Of a stretch of DNA of 46,069 nucleotides, positions 16,625-26,600 are shown piece by piece. Positions within the stretch are counted from its first letter, which is position 1. Each line of letters starts with the position of its first letter. The stretch comes from a virus. The translations under genes and the position numbers were made by a program. Location: positions 1 to 46,069 of IMG/VR virus record IMGVR_UViG_3300046507_000242; one strand, written 5' to 3'. Below the pieces are notes generated by a model, which made no database searches, was not told the origin of the DNA, and worked only from the letters and a program-made list of their open reading frames with translations.

Positions 16625-17136
16625 TAACTCATCTGAATCGTCCACTCGAAGTGGATTGAAAACTCACTCGTCTTTGGAATCCCGGGGAATGTGCGAATGT
16701 TAAACATAGTTCCCCCCGATTTATACAGACCAGCTTCTGTAATAAGCTGACCATTGGCTGTTCCCTGATCGATGTCCGCAATAAACGTAACGGACGGCGC
16801 TGCCGAGTTAATCGTATACGATGTAGCTACGTTTAGAAGCGGAGTAAAGAGCGAAGTCATTGCCTGGCTAATTGGCTTCGGGTACAGACCTTGAGGATCA
16901 ATACAACCTCCTGTACCGATCTTCAGATTCACGATAGGATCTGAAAGTTGATTCGGCACATAGAGGCTACTTAGCAAAACCTGCTTAGCTGTAAGAACGA
17001 TAAGATTTTTCTTTTCGAAAATAAGCTCTTTGCTGCCATCAGCATAAACTCTTTCAGCTTTAAGCGTACCTTCCAAAGGAAGAAGGTTAACAATCTTAAG
17101 GCAGCGTTTAATAAATTTATTAATAAAATCTTTCAT
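16624..17136 (-). CDS. Baseplate-region structural protein, unassigned
   Basis: A 170-residue protein. A basic, amphipathic N-terminal segment (FINKFIKRCLKIVNLLPLEG) precedes a beta-rich body with an ITEAGLYKSGGTMF motif. The phrase TEAGLY is common in phage tail proteins that share a jelly-roll-like domain. It starts one base after the stop of the 733-residue gene. Confidence 0.65.
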   Translation of the reverse strand: MKDFINKFIKRCLKIVNLLPLEGTLKAERVYADGSKELIFEKKNLIVLTAKQVLLSSLYVPNQLSDPIVNLKIGTGGCIDPQGLYPKPISQAMTSLFTPLLNVATSYTINSAAPSVTFIADIDQGTANGQLITEAGLYKSGGTMFNIRTFPGIPKTSEFSIHFEWTIQMS

Positions 17137-17137
17137 C

Positions 17138-19339
17138 TTAACTTAGCTCTTGAGCATGTGTAATAACTGTGCCTCCACGAGTCATAACCACACCAGTATT
17201 ATATTTATCCGTGTAGGTATTCGGTACAGTAACATCGCCAGTACCATCGTTAATAGCTGCTGCATTGATGTCACTGACTACATTATTATAGCCCAAGTCA
17301 CCGCCTCCTCGAAGGGTATAGAAAGGAGTTCCGATTCCGCAATGACCTCTTGTTACCGGCATGTCATATACTATAACTGCTGAGTCCATTTCTGCAACTG
17401 GGAAATATTGAGGCGCATTAACAGTTTGATTAGAAGTAACCCAGTAAATACCTACAGTATCTTCCATGATACGAACACCGAGCAAATAATCGTTAACTAC
17501 AACGTCTGAAACATTCGGCGCATAAGTACTGCTCATGCAAAGTTCTGAGAACAATGCTCCTAAGTACCCAACAGCAGGATCTCTAAAAAATAAAGTGCTG
17601 TAGTTATTTGCCAGAATATTAACCGTGTTAGAACTGCCCGAATCATTAACCGCATTTACGTTAATAGCCTGGGAAGTGTTAGTCGGATCGAACAGAGTAA
17701 AAACCCATTGCGCCATAGGAGGAACATCGGCCCCCGTAGCAAGACACTTGGCTGCAACGTCGTACTGCTTCGTAATGTACAAGGGAATAACTCTCATGCC
17801 TGCAGGAACGCTATACCATGTTACGGCTTTTCCGTTAGCAACAGTCAAATCCCCAGTGCCTCTGTTAAAACCAACCTTGTTTCTGCGCAGATGAGTCTGA
17901 TCATTATTACGTTGCATAAACGTAGTAAGCCAGGCTGTTTCCTGGACTGTATTAGCCCGGAACTGAGCTTGGGGATTGATATACCCTTCTACATCTCCGC
18001 CGTTAGCGGATAGAACAGAACCGTTAATAAGCGTGTCCGTACCTAGAACTTTTGTAACCCACATAGGGACACTAGATCTAATAAAGGTAGGGCATCCACG
18101 CATAATAGGATCGGTTGTATTATCCCGATGAAACTTGACTATCGGCCATTGAATCTTTTCGCAACGACTTGGATCAACACGATACGTATTCAAATCATCG
18201 TTTAGTGTTATGTCTTCTTCCATTGAAGTGACAGACCAAACGTAGATAGGCTGTGTATACGTAGGCTTTACTTTGTTAATGATGTCAGAAAGCTGTTGGA
18301 AAGTTTGAATATTCTTAAACGAATCAACTTTTACATTAACAAGGAATGTGTGCTTCTTTAGATAGCTCTGCATCAAATAGTCGAAATGACTACCTGCAGT
18401 TGCGTATCTATCCTTTTGACCATCAGGAAGTTGGGGAATAACAGATGCAGGGATCTGAAGATTAATCCACCATTCTCCATTACTTAGATAGTCCTGGATT
18501 TCCACCCATTGGGCTAGCTCTTCACCAGTGACAACTGTATCGCCTGTATTTACAGTCGGCACAATGCCGTAAGGAATGATGTACTGGTTTTGATCGGTAA
18601 TAACAATGTACTGATCCGTTTCAAGGTATCTACGGATGTCCAGGACCGTTTCATCGGCACGTGCCAAGGGCATACCTAGTACAAGGTTTAATCCTTTGCG
18701 TACAAGGTCAAGCGTAGGTCCATTTACGTAAACATAGTAAAGGCCATAGACGAAGTTATAGAACGTATCTGTAGAATTCTGAGGATCAACGCCAATGAGA
18801 TTCCCAAACATTGTAGAAATAAGACGTTCATCAATGGCTGCATCAACAAACCATATAGCGTATTGCTTAACGCCATTAGTATCAGTATTCACAGAAAATC
18901 CCATATTGGAAATATCTGCGGAGAACCTGACATTAACTGTGCCGTCGTCTGCAAGCTCTAGACGATAGTCTACCCCTTGCTCAAGCAACTTTGTTGGCAA
19001 GAAAGGACGATTTGCAATGTAACGGCTATCTACAATCGTTTTAGGAAGAGTATAGGTATTGACTTGTCCTTGCACTGCATTGGAAGCAGGTAGAATTACA
19101 AGCTCAATAGAAGATCCTATTGTTTCTTGAATAGTTTCAAGACTGATAGTAGAGGTAAGCTGCAGGAACTTGCTATAAGCCTCTGCAGCGCCCTCGGTGC
19201 CAGCTTCCAGAATAAGATTCATACGATCTGTATCCTCGAACAATACCGTGAAGAAATCTGACAAACCATAGATGTATGTCATATTCGTCTGGTTCTGTCC
19301 GATAGTCAGTCCGTTTTCTGTAAAGTTAGCACGAGTCAT
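17138..19339 (-). CDS. Large baseplate-region structural protein
   Basis: A 733-residue protein encoded two bases after the baseplate wedge gene. The N-terminal 230 residues are helical with aromatic patches (YGLSDFFTVLFED, FYNFVYGLYYVYV), followed by beta-rich domains. I do not recognise a Pfam family. Size and neighbours fit a baseplate wedge or periphery protein. No enzyme motif is visible. Confidence 0.72.
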   Translation of the reverse strand: MTRANFTENGLTIGQNQTNMTYIYGLSDFFTVLFEDTDRMNLILEAGTEGAAEAYSKFLQLTSTISLETIQETIGSSIELVILPASNAVQGQVNTYTLPKTIVDSRYIANRPFLPTKLLEQGVDYRLELADDGTVNVRFSADISNMGFSVNTDTNGVKQYAIWFVDAAIDERLISTMFGNLIGVDPQNSTDTFYNFVYGLYYVYVNGPTLDLVRKGLNLVLGMPLARADETVLDIRRYLETDQYIVITDQNQYIIPYGIVPTVNTGDTVVTGEELAQWVEIQDYLSNGEWWINLQIPASVIPQLPDGQKDRYATAGSHFDYLMQSYLKKHTFLVNVKVDSFKNIQTFQQLSDIINKVKPTYTQPIYVWSVTSMEEDITLNDDLNTYRVDPSRCEKIQWPIVKFHRDNTTDPIMRGCPTFIRSSVPMWVTKVLGTDTLINGSVLSANGGDVEGYINPQAQFRANTVQETAWLTTFMQRNNDQTHLRRNKVGFNRGTGDLTVANGKAVTWYSVPAGMRVIPLYITKQYDVAAKCLATGADVPPMAQWVFTLFDPTNTSQAINVNAVNDSGSSNTVNILANNYSTLFFRDPAVGYLGALFSELCMSSTYAPNVSDVVVNDYLLGVRIMEDTVGIYWVTSNQTVNAPQYFPVAEMDSAVIVYDMPVTRGHCGIGTPFYTLRGGGDLGYNNVVSDINAAAINDGTGDVTVPNTYTDKYNTGVVMTRGGTVITHAQELS

Positions 19340-19341
19340 AG

Positions 19342-21747
19342 TTAAACTGTTTGGTTATTCGGTGTTACTGTATTCAGTATAAAGATGTTAGTTCTATCCG
19401 AAGGATCCAGGTAGTCAGTGATAGCGCCAGTAACAGGTGTAATCAGATCCCTAGTGTACTTCGTGTAGTTAATGCCGATAGGAGTTTTAATATTCGTAAT
19501 CCCTGCCGCATTAAGAGCTGCCATCAAATTGGAAACTATTAGAGTGTCACCTGGATTCATTGCAGCCAGGTATGTCTTAATCGTATCCGTAATGGTAGTC
19601 GCATCTGGAGTTGTGCCATTGTAAGCTGTAATCACAAAATCTAGCAAATAGAAATTAAAACCACGAGCCAGCAAGTCACCGCAAAGAACTCGATTGGTAG
19701 AATTTTCCAGATATGCTTGAACGCTGTCAATGTTATCAAAATAGTTAATTGTGAAGCTGGCCGTCTTATTGGCGTAGTTAGTACCAAAGCTGATAATCAG
19801 GTCCTGACGTGAACTGAATCCATAATCATCCCAAGGGATAACAGAAGCACAAATAGCGTTGCTTCCTGCAGGGCCTGAAATAGTAGCTGGAACGGTAAAC
19901 TGGAATTGATCTTTATTCAATGCATTCGTAACTAACCACGTTCCGTTATATCCACTCGTTGTAGCGCCAGAAATAGTCACATACCTATTCGAAGTAATGC
20001 CGTGGTTAGCGATAGTTACTGTAACAGTCGTACCAGTACAAGTCATAGAGGTAATCAATTGACTTTGCATGTACTTATTTTTGACCGTGTATTGAACTTC
20101 GTACTGGATAATAAGGTTATTAGTGGTCGTAGCAGACACAGACGTCCAAAGACCTGGCATTACCACATCAAATGCGTTTGCACTAGTTACAGTGATAGAA
20201 AAGCTACCAGACAGAGATGGGTTACTAATAAGCATCGAACTACCTGAACCTGCAGATGCAATGTTAAAGGATACGAAATAAATAAAAGTATTCGCATCAA
20301 TAACTGTAACAGAATACGTACCGTTGTAAGTAGCGGGAGTAACTCCAGAAATTGATACTGAAGTTCCACTTGTTAAACCATGGGCAGTCGATACTACAGT
20401 TACGGTAATCCCAGAACAAGAAATCGATGATATAGGAAGCGTCTGTGTAAGACCGCTGGCCATTACCGTTTGACCTGTAGACAAACCATGCTGTGCAGCC
20501 GAAACATGCACAAGTCCCAGATTAGCCGCGACCGTCGTACTTGTCGATGAGATAGTAGCGTAGTAAGGAATAGTATCATCCGAGCTACCTCCGCTGACCT
20601 GGCTGCGTGCGAAACTGTAGACTGCTCCAGTAAGATCAGCATTACCGAAAGAATCCGTAGTAAGCTGCACTACCGAAGATGCAATTGTATTACCGCAGTA
20701 TACGTCGACCATGCCTCCGTTATGAATAAGCAGAGGATCATTAACAGCTTGAACTGTAGGTAACACAGTTACACTAGTGGCAGCTGTAGCCATTTGATAC
20801 GTAAACGTAGAAGTATCTACGACGGTAAGCGTATAGGCTCCATTGTACGTAGTCGGTGCTGCACCTGAAATAACTACAGTCTGACCAGAGTTATAGCCGT
20901 GATTAGCCAAAACTGCTGTTGCAGTCGTGCCTGAACTTGTAAGCTGGGTAATCAACTGGGCAAGCTGACCTGTAAACACCGCCTGAATCTGGTCCCGAAT
21001 CATTTCAGGATCACCCATGCCGATAGACACTATCTGATTTAGGTAGTTAAAGTTGCTTTGTAGATTAGCTGCAATCGAAGGGTTGTTGATCAGGTTACGC
21101 GTGGAAATGGCAGACTTCGCGCGTGTAATAAACTGACCGTTAGTTTCAGACGAAACAGAGCTATCCTTCAAGTAGTTAATTTCTGCATGAAGAAAGTAAG
21201 GATCGAAGTTAGAGAAATACAGCAACGATCCGGAACCAATATTATACTGAGTACCTTCTGATTCCGCCTGTAGGTCTACGTCAATGTAGTATTCATTCTG
21301 GTAGGCGTCATACGACAGAGAACCTGAAGAATATGTAACAGCGGCCTGAGGATAGAACTTGGAAGAGTTATCCGGAGAGAAGTAAATGTCAGTAGTCAAA
21401 GAGACGTTCTTTTGACGCGCAAAGTATAGACGTGCGTTAATAACAGCACGAGTACCCAGGTTACGGTCGATGAACCAGTTGCTGAGGATGTTATCTACTA
21501 TACTTGTAGGAGTAGTGTCGTTAACGCCTTGAACTGTATTTTGTGCGAAATAGTAGTCAATCCCTGCACGTACAAGGGCTAGAAGCATGGCAGATGGGCG
21601 AAGCACCATGTCTCTCAAGCCTGTACCCTCTCTTAGATCTAAGTCAGGGTATTCAGCTTCGAGGATTTGCTTAGCAAGTAGCTCAGCTTGTAGGATGTCT
21701 TGGGAAGAGGGCTGTAGCCCAGGTAGAACCGAGTAGAAATTTGCCAT
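19342..21747 (-). CDS. Baseplate J-like wedge protein with inserted beta-repeat domains
   Basis: An 801-residue protein. The N-terminus (AEYPDLDLREGTGLRDMVLRP, residues 32-51) and the LARGFNFYLLDFVI and NPGDTLIVSNLMAALNAAGI segments near the C-terminus follow the baseplate J/gp6-like wedge plan. Between them lie three full copies and one partial copy of a repeat with an HGxxSGxxVxISGA turn and a YNGxY core, at about residues 270-320, 405-435 (partial), 440-492 and 565-620. These are probably surface-exposed beta domains. Typical gpJ proteins are 300-500 residues, so the repeats account for the extra length. Confidence 0.8.
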   Translation of the reverse strand: MANFYSVLPGLQPSSQDILQAELLAKQILEAEYPDLDLREGTGLRDMVLRPSAMLLALVRAGIDYYFAQNTVQGVNDTTPTSIVDNILSNWFIDRNLGTRAVINARLYFARQKNVSLTTDIYFSPDNSSKFYPQAAVTYSSGSLSYDAYQNEYYIDVDLQAESEGTQYNIGSGSLLYFSNFDPYFLHAEINYLKDSSVSSETNGQFITRAKSAISTRNLINNPSIAANLQSNFNYLNQIVSIGMGDPEMIRDQIQAVFTGQLAQLITQLTSSGTTATAVLANHGYNSGQTVVISGAAPTTYNGAYTLTVVDTSTFTYQMATAATSVTVLPTVQAVNDPLLIHNGGMVDVYCGNTIASSVVQLTTDSFGNADLTGAVYSFARSQVSGGSSDDTIPYYATISSTSTTVAANLGLVHVSAAQHGLSTGQTVMASGLTQTLPISSISCSGITVTVVSTAHGLTSGTSVSISGVTPATYNGTYSVTVIDANTFIYFVSFNIASAGSGSSMLISNPSLSGSFSITVTSANAFDVVMPGLWTSVSATTTNNLIIQYEVQYTVKNKYMQSQLITSMTCTGTTVTVTIANHGITSNRYVTISGATTSGYNGTWLVTNALNKDQFQFTVPATISGPAGSNAICASVIPWDDYGFSSRQDLIISFGTNYANKTASFTINYFDNIDSVQAYLENSTNRVLCGDLLARGFNFYLLDFVITAYNGTTPDATTITDTIKTYLAAMNPGDTLIVSNLMAALNAAGITNIKTPIGINYTKYTRDLITPVTGAITDYLDPSDRTNIFILNTVTPNNQTV

Positions 21748-21806
21748 AGGTATAGGTCAGTACGTTACTTGTAGTAGTTTAATCCTTCCGGTAACGTACC
21801 ATCCTA

Positions 21807-22340
21807 TCACGTTTGCATTTGATCGGTAAGAGGAAGATCCAATTGAGGGAACGGCACTGCGATGCTAGCCATAGCTCCAGCGTTGGTTAGAATACGCAAA
21901 TAAATAACGATGCTTTCTTTTGAAACGTCAATACCTAGTAACTGAACTGTTTTAAGTTGACTAGCTACATCAGAGTCTGTTGTATTGAGAATGTACTGAC
22001 ACTGAGATTGAGCGTCGTTAATCTGTTCAGTTAGATCAGAAATAAGAGCGGTATCAGAAGTCTCTGTACGATTGGCATTTACCACATAATCAGAAAAGTA
22101 AGTTCCCTGATTCTGCAGGATTACATTAGATCCCTTATGTGTAAATAGGATCTTTAAAAACGTTTGGGCTACTTTTTGAAGCCCGGTCACCTTACGAGGA
22201 GTATCTGCTATTTCGAATATAAGTTGACTTTGTGGAAAGCCACCTGGAAAAGAAATAAGCAGCAAATCATAAGTTGCGCCAGTAGGAAGGTTGGAGGTAG
22301 TACCAATACGCTGATTGAAATTAAAGTTTAATCCGGCCAT
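21807..22340 (-). CDS. Tail/baseplate structural protein, unassigned
   Basis: A 177-residue protein with an N-terminal FNFNQRIGTTSN strand and an FKILFTHKGSNVI-like block (residues about 60-80: LKILFTHKGSNVILQNQGTYF) that resembles the small gp25/W-like wedge proteins carrying a TxxGxR-type turn. That resemblance is weak. The stop of the upstream gene and this start share one base. Confidence 0.55.
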   Translation of the reverse strand: MAGLNFNFNQRIGTTSNLPTGATYDLLLISFPGGFPQSQLIFEIADTPRKVTGLQKVAQTFLKILFTHKGSNVILQNQGTYFSDYVVNANRTETSDTALISDLTEQINDAQSQCQYILNTTDSDVASQLKTVQLLGIDVSKESIVIYLRILTNAGAMASIAVPFPQLDLPLTDQMQT

Positions 22341-22732
22341 TAAATACCACCTCCAGGGGTAACAATTCCGCTTAGAGTACTTACTGTAGAAGTCTTAAGC
22401 GTTGCATAGTAATTGGACTCATCAGTTGCTTCGCCTGCTCCGTCGGAGTAGTAGTCAGCTTTGCTCTTTCTACGAAGTGCGAATTCTCTCAGCACGGAAG
22501 AGATATGATGAATACTCTCTATAGCTGAGCCATTAGGGTAATTAGCACTACCGGATTGAGCCTGATCAGTTACGCGGTGAAGCTCTGAATAATCAATAGA
22601 TGTAACATACGTAGTGAAATCGGGACAAGCTCCGCCATTATTCAGATAGTTAGTCATATCTGAAAAGTATTGAGCTAGCTGATTATAAATAGTCTGTGCT
22701 TGCCCAATGGCTGAGTTTGCGTCGATTGCCAT
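22340..22732 (-). CDS. Small structural-operon protein
   Basis: A 130-residue, mainly helical protein with a Ser/Asn/Tyr-rich composition. Unrecognised. It lies between the sigma factor gene and the following tail gene with short spacing on each side, so it shares the late transcript. Confidence 0.6.
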   Translation of the reverse strand: MAIDANSAIGQAQTIYNQLAQYFSDMTNYLNNGGACPDFTTYVTSIDYSELHRVTDQAQSGSANYPNGSAIESIHHISSVLREFALRRKSKADYYSDGAGEATDESNYYATLKTSTVSTLSGIVTPGGGI

Positions 22733-22746
22733 TGTATATTACTTCC

Positions 22747-23463
22747 TTAAAGTCCAATATCTTGCTTGATTTTTTCGATTTTCTTTTGAAGTTGTTTCTT
22801 GATGTAATTGTATCGATTTATATTAACACCAAGCTTTGCTGCGATTTGAGGCGCAGGCATCAGCTTTACATTATCGAGAATAAATTTTTCATCGTGAGTT
22901 AGCTGACTCATTAGATACGTCATAAGCTCCGCACCTTCATTGTACTGAGTAAACTCTGCAGGTTTGTCCGAAGCCGATTCTACGAGATCTGAGTAAAGCG
23001 AATTACGATACTTTATAACTTGTGGTTTGCTCCAGCCCAATGACTTTGCCATTTCTTCGTCAGTAGGCTCACGATTTAGCTGATCGTTAAGATTTTGCAG
23101 ATGATTGTTCCATTCCCTATATTGCAATTGCATATTCTCAGGAAGGCGAACAGCATTCTGATACTTGTAGTTCATACGCCGAACACGTTGTAAATAATTC
23201 GTAACATGCGTAGCTAATTGCGTACCTTTGGAAGGGTCATAAGTATTAATTGCCTTGATTGCCCACTTCTTTGCTTCTGCGCTAAGTGCTGAATTAGGCA
23301 GTGTACCGGACTGACGATTAACTTCGCTATAGATAACCCCACTCAGGTGGTTTACCAGATTTCCAAGATCACGTTTACTTCCAGTATTCTTCCATTGATC
23401 GAACAATTCCTGATCTTTAGATCGGTAGTCGATAAACTCGGGTTTTGCGATTTCTTCAGCCAT
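22747..23463 (-). CDS. Phage sigma-70-like RNA polymerase sigma factor
   Basis: A 238-residue protein with recognisable sigma regions. Region 2 (about residues 30-103) carries AINTYDPSKGTQLATHVTNYLQR and RRMNYK. Region 3 (about 104-155) begins VRLPENMQ and includes REPTDEEMAKSLGWS. Region 4 (about 180-235) holds a helix-turn-helix, APQIAAKLGVNINRYNYI. It lacks a long region 1. It should redirect host RNA polymerase to phage promoters. It is encoded inside the baseplate gene run, its start overlapping the upstream stop by one base. The TTGGTATAA motif or AT-rich boxes upstream of 35253 are possible targets. Confidence 0.85.
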   Translation of the reverse strand: MAEEIAKPEFIDYRSKDQELFDQWKNTGSKRDLGNLVNHLSGVIYSEVNRQSGTLPNSALSAEAKKWAIKAINTYDPSKGTQLATHVTNYLQRVRRMNYKYQNAVRLPENMQLQYREWNNHLQNLNDQLNREPTDEEMAKSLGWSKPQVIKYRNSLYSDLVESASDKPAEFTQYNEGAELMTYLMSQLTHDEKFILDNVKLMPAPQIAAKLGVNINRYNYIKKQLQKKIEKIKQDIGL

Positions 23464-23678
23464 TATAGATATAGATTGTGATCTGAATACGCAGCATTAA
23501 CGTATCCGATAAGATATGCTTGCAGTTTCTCTGCAAATTTCTGACCTATAAAACAATCAGAGGCCCACGAAGTTCCAGAAAGCATTCCTGTAATATTCGT
23601 GGGTACGTTTACACTTCTAGGCAGTCCACCCTTAGTTTCTCCAAGGGCGGCAAAGCCATCAGTTCCTGTAGTTGCCAT
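23463..23678 (-). CDS. Small structural-operon protein
   Basis: A 71-residue protein starting at the ATG at 23678, between the hub candidate and the sigma factor gene. The N-terminus is Gly/Thr-rich; the C-terminal 35 residues look helical (FIGQKFAEKLQAYLIGYV). Unrecognised. Kept because both flanks are tightly spaced and the frame is otherwise unexplained. Confidence 0.55.
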   Translation of the reverse strand: MATTGTDGFAALGETKGGLPRSVNVPTNITGMLSGTSWASDCFIGQKFAEKLQAYLIGYVNAAYSDHNLYL

Positions 23679-23699
23679 AGTGATATTTTACTCTCAACT

Positions 23700-26600
23700 T
23701 TAACCAAATGCTATCGGAGCACCAGAACCTGTCGTAGCCGAGGTTGTAGTACTAGATGTAGCTGCGTCAGACTGTGAATTAGAAATGAAATCAGCCACTT
23801 CTTCGTAGTCCAGGAAGATACTAGCACCTGGCTCCAGCATTTCTGAATCATCCAGATTCGGGTTCTGATATTGAATTGCTGTAGGATTATAGTTCGTTGT
23901 ATTCAGATCAATGAATGTTAGTCCAAACTTAGCTTCAATGCTTTTACGACCTTCTATAGGGCGACGTACTAGACGTAGATTACCTACAGCTGTATTGAAG
24001 TCATTGGAGTCCCCACCATTAGCCATAATCCTGGGAGTATTGGTACTCTCTACTAACAGACCATTTGTACGTTTCTGAGGAACGACTTGACCGAAGTCGA
24101 AATCGTACAGATCATCGATGGATACCGAGTTAACACCAAGAGTAGTCAGATAAAAGCTATCTGCTGTTGTCTTGGCTACGTCGTTGCCGATAATAGTACT
24201 ATTGATCGTTAAGTCATCTGGCGGATTACCGTATCCGTCTCCATCAATCGAAGTCTTACCAGAATCTCCAGCCGCAGTATTAACAATGTTCAATGCAGTC
24301 TGTAGCCACGGATGAATAGGCTGCATGTAGTAGTTAACCATTTCTGTATAAGTACATACTGCAATCATACCAATTGACGTCCCGATACTACGGGATGTAA
24401 AGGTGTGGGTAACCGAAGAACACATAGCATGAAACGATGGAGAGTTAGGAGAATCATCCAGTACTTCCATCGGATATCCAGGAACAATATAAGGATTAAA
24501 CAATGCTTCCACATTACCCGACCGTGATGCAACAACGGCTTTCGTATATTCAAAGTCAGCAGCGGCAAAGAGTAGTCTTTGGAACGGCTGAATAGAAGAC
24601 TTCTGAGAATATGGGTCCAGCACATCTTTATCTGTGTTTCTTACATATTCAACTGAGTTATCATCATACACGTTCCTGTCATAGCCATAACGATCAACCC
24701 AAGCTGCATGCAAATCGCACAATGCCTTATAATCTGGATCCGTCTTAGCGGGCCACGATTCATTATTAGGGTTGCTTTGATCCTGCATTTTACCCTTAAC
24801 CAGCTGAGCAAGCCAGTTAGGCAGAGTAATACGTTTGTGCCTAATACCTCTACCTACCTCGTATTTACCAGGCACATTAAAGGACTGGCCAGTCGTTCCA
24901 ATAAGATTGACAGGCAGATTCGAAGTCCCACTGGCTTTATTGGCCATTACTGCACCATATGCAACAGCCTCACGGACAGAGTTAGGTGCATAGTAATGTG
25001 ATCCGATTTGCCCTTGACTGCCAGGAATAATATCGCTAAATGCGGTTAGACGGCTAGGTATCTGAGATTCATCTTGCGAGATGTTAATCGTGTGATACAT
25101 TTTAGGAAACAACACATTGCAGATAGGGCTGTAATAGAATGGAACCTGTGGCTTTACAATGGTTTCTATAGCCATTTTCGTTGTAGCCGACAACGCCGAG
25201 ACATCGTCCGGATTATATGAAGCCGTAGGATCCACTGGGATTTCAGCAGGACTTGCCAGGGTAAGAATTTCATACTCTACTGCTGTGTAGAAATCCGAAA
25301 ACATCTGCAAGAAATTGGTCAACTCTCCAGAGAAGCCGAGCATGTTGGTAACCGTGTTTACACTAAGCGAACTCTTAATAGCAGACAGGCTGTTAAGACG
25401 ATACGCTGGTGGAATCATGACAGGTTTAGCCGTAGATGCAGGCGTTACCCCTCCTGGGCAATAATCTTCTTTTGTCGTATCAATAAGCGTTTCGATAACG
25501 TAATGACCCGCTAGACGGTCGAAGAATGCCAGCCCATCTTCTACGAGAGGGATATACATATCTGCCATTACAGTATTCAAGATAACATTCTGATAACACT
25601 CTTTTTTGAGTTGATTCCAGAAGTTCATAATAGCCGAAGGCATTCCGATAAGTCTATTCTCGAAATTTACAAAACGTTGGGCGAGCTTTGACACATCCGC
25701 ATTAGAGACGTTTTTGTTACTTGGATCTAACAGATCATCCGCACTGGCCTGTACTCCGGTTAATCCTTGTAGAGCACTTATAATTGCAAGTGTTGAATTA
25801 AGGTTATTAACCTTGGCAGTAGCCTGATCCGGGTTTTGATTACTAATGTCCGTAGTTGCGTTAGAAGCATATCCTGCAAATTCAAGAGTAACAGTGCTTA
25901 GCAATGCGTTTTTATGTTCGCAATGAAACGAAATGCTTGCGCTACCCTGGGACCGAGACTTAGAGTAGTTTGCAACTACGATATGACCCCAGAATAACAA
26001 ACGATCTCCTCCATAAGCACTATCCGTATAGAAGATATGCACCTTAGGCTGATAGTAGCGAGCGATGTCCAGAAGGCCTGGATCAGGCGGAATCTGAATA
26101 CTAGCTGTCGGCAACGTCCCGATCCCCTGGGAAATAGAAATAGCTTCAAACGGGACTTGAACACCTTCGATAAAAAGCTTAACGTTCTGGTATATAACAT
26201 CAGTGTTATTCGTCGTACCATCTGAAGTACCTTCGTCGACAGCGGATACGCCTGCAGACACATAGGGGTTAGCAGAAGACGTTGAAGCTGTATCACCATT
26301 TATCGCACTTGCCAATGAACTAGCTGCGCTACTTGCTGCATTAACTACTGAATTTTTAGCTGCGACAATGCTAGCAACAGAGCTATTAATGCTTGCAACC
26401 GAAGAGTTTACTGCGTTAGTCGCAGTGTTAAATACATTAGTACAGATGTTGTCAGATATCTGACCTGCAGTAACAAATGCAGAGTTACCAATGCTAAGTG
26501 CTGGCGCAACGATTGAAGCGTTGATTGAGCCTAGTGCAGTACCGAAGTTGTTAATACCCGTGCCAATAGCTCCAGTAGAAGCAGACTGGATATCATAAAG

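Noticed and set aside
19500-20950. Repeats in the baseplate wedge protein that database searches may label as ubiquitin-activating enzyme E1 FCCH domain
   Set aside because: The HG...SG...YNG repeat is a common phage beta module; any such label would be a name-level coincidence and not a link to the ubiquitin-like pathway at 36088-41831.
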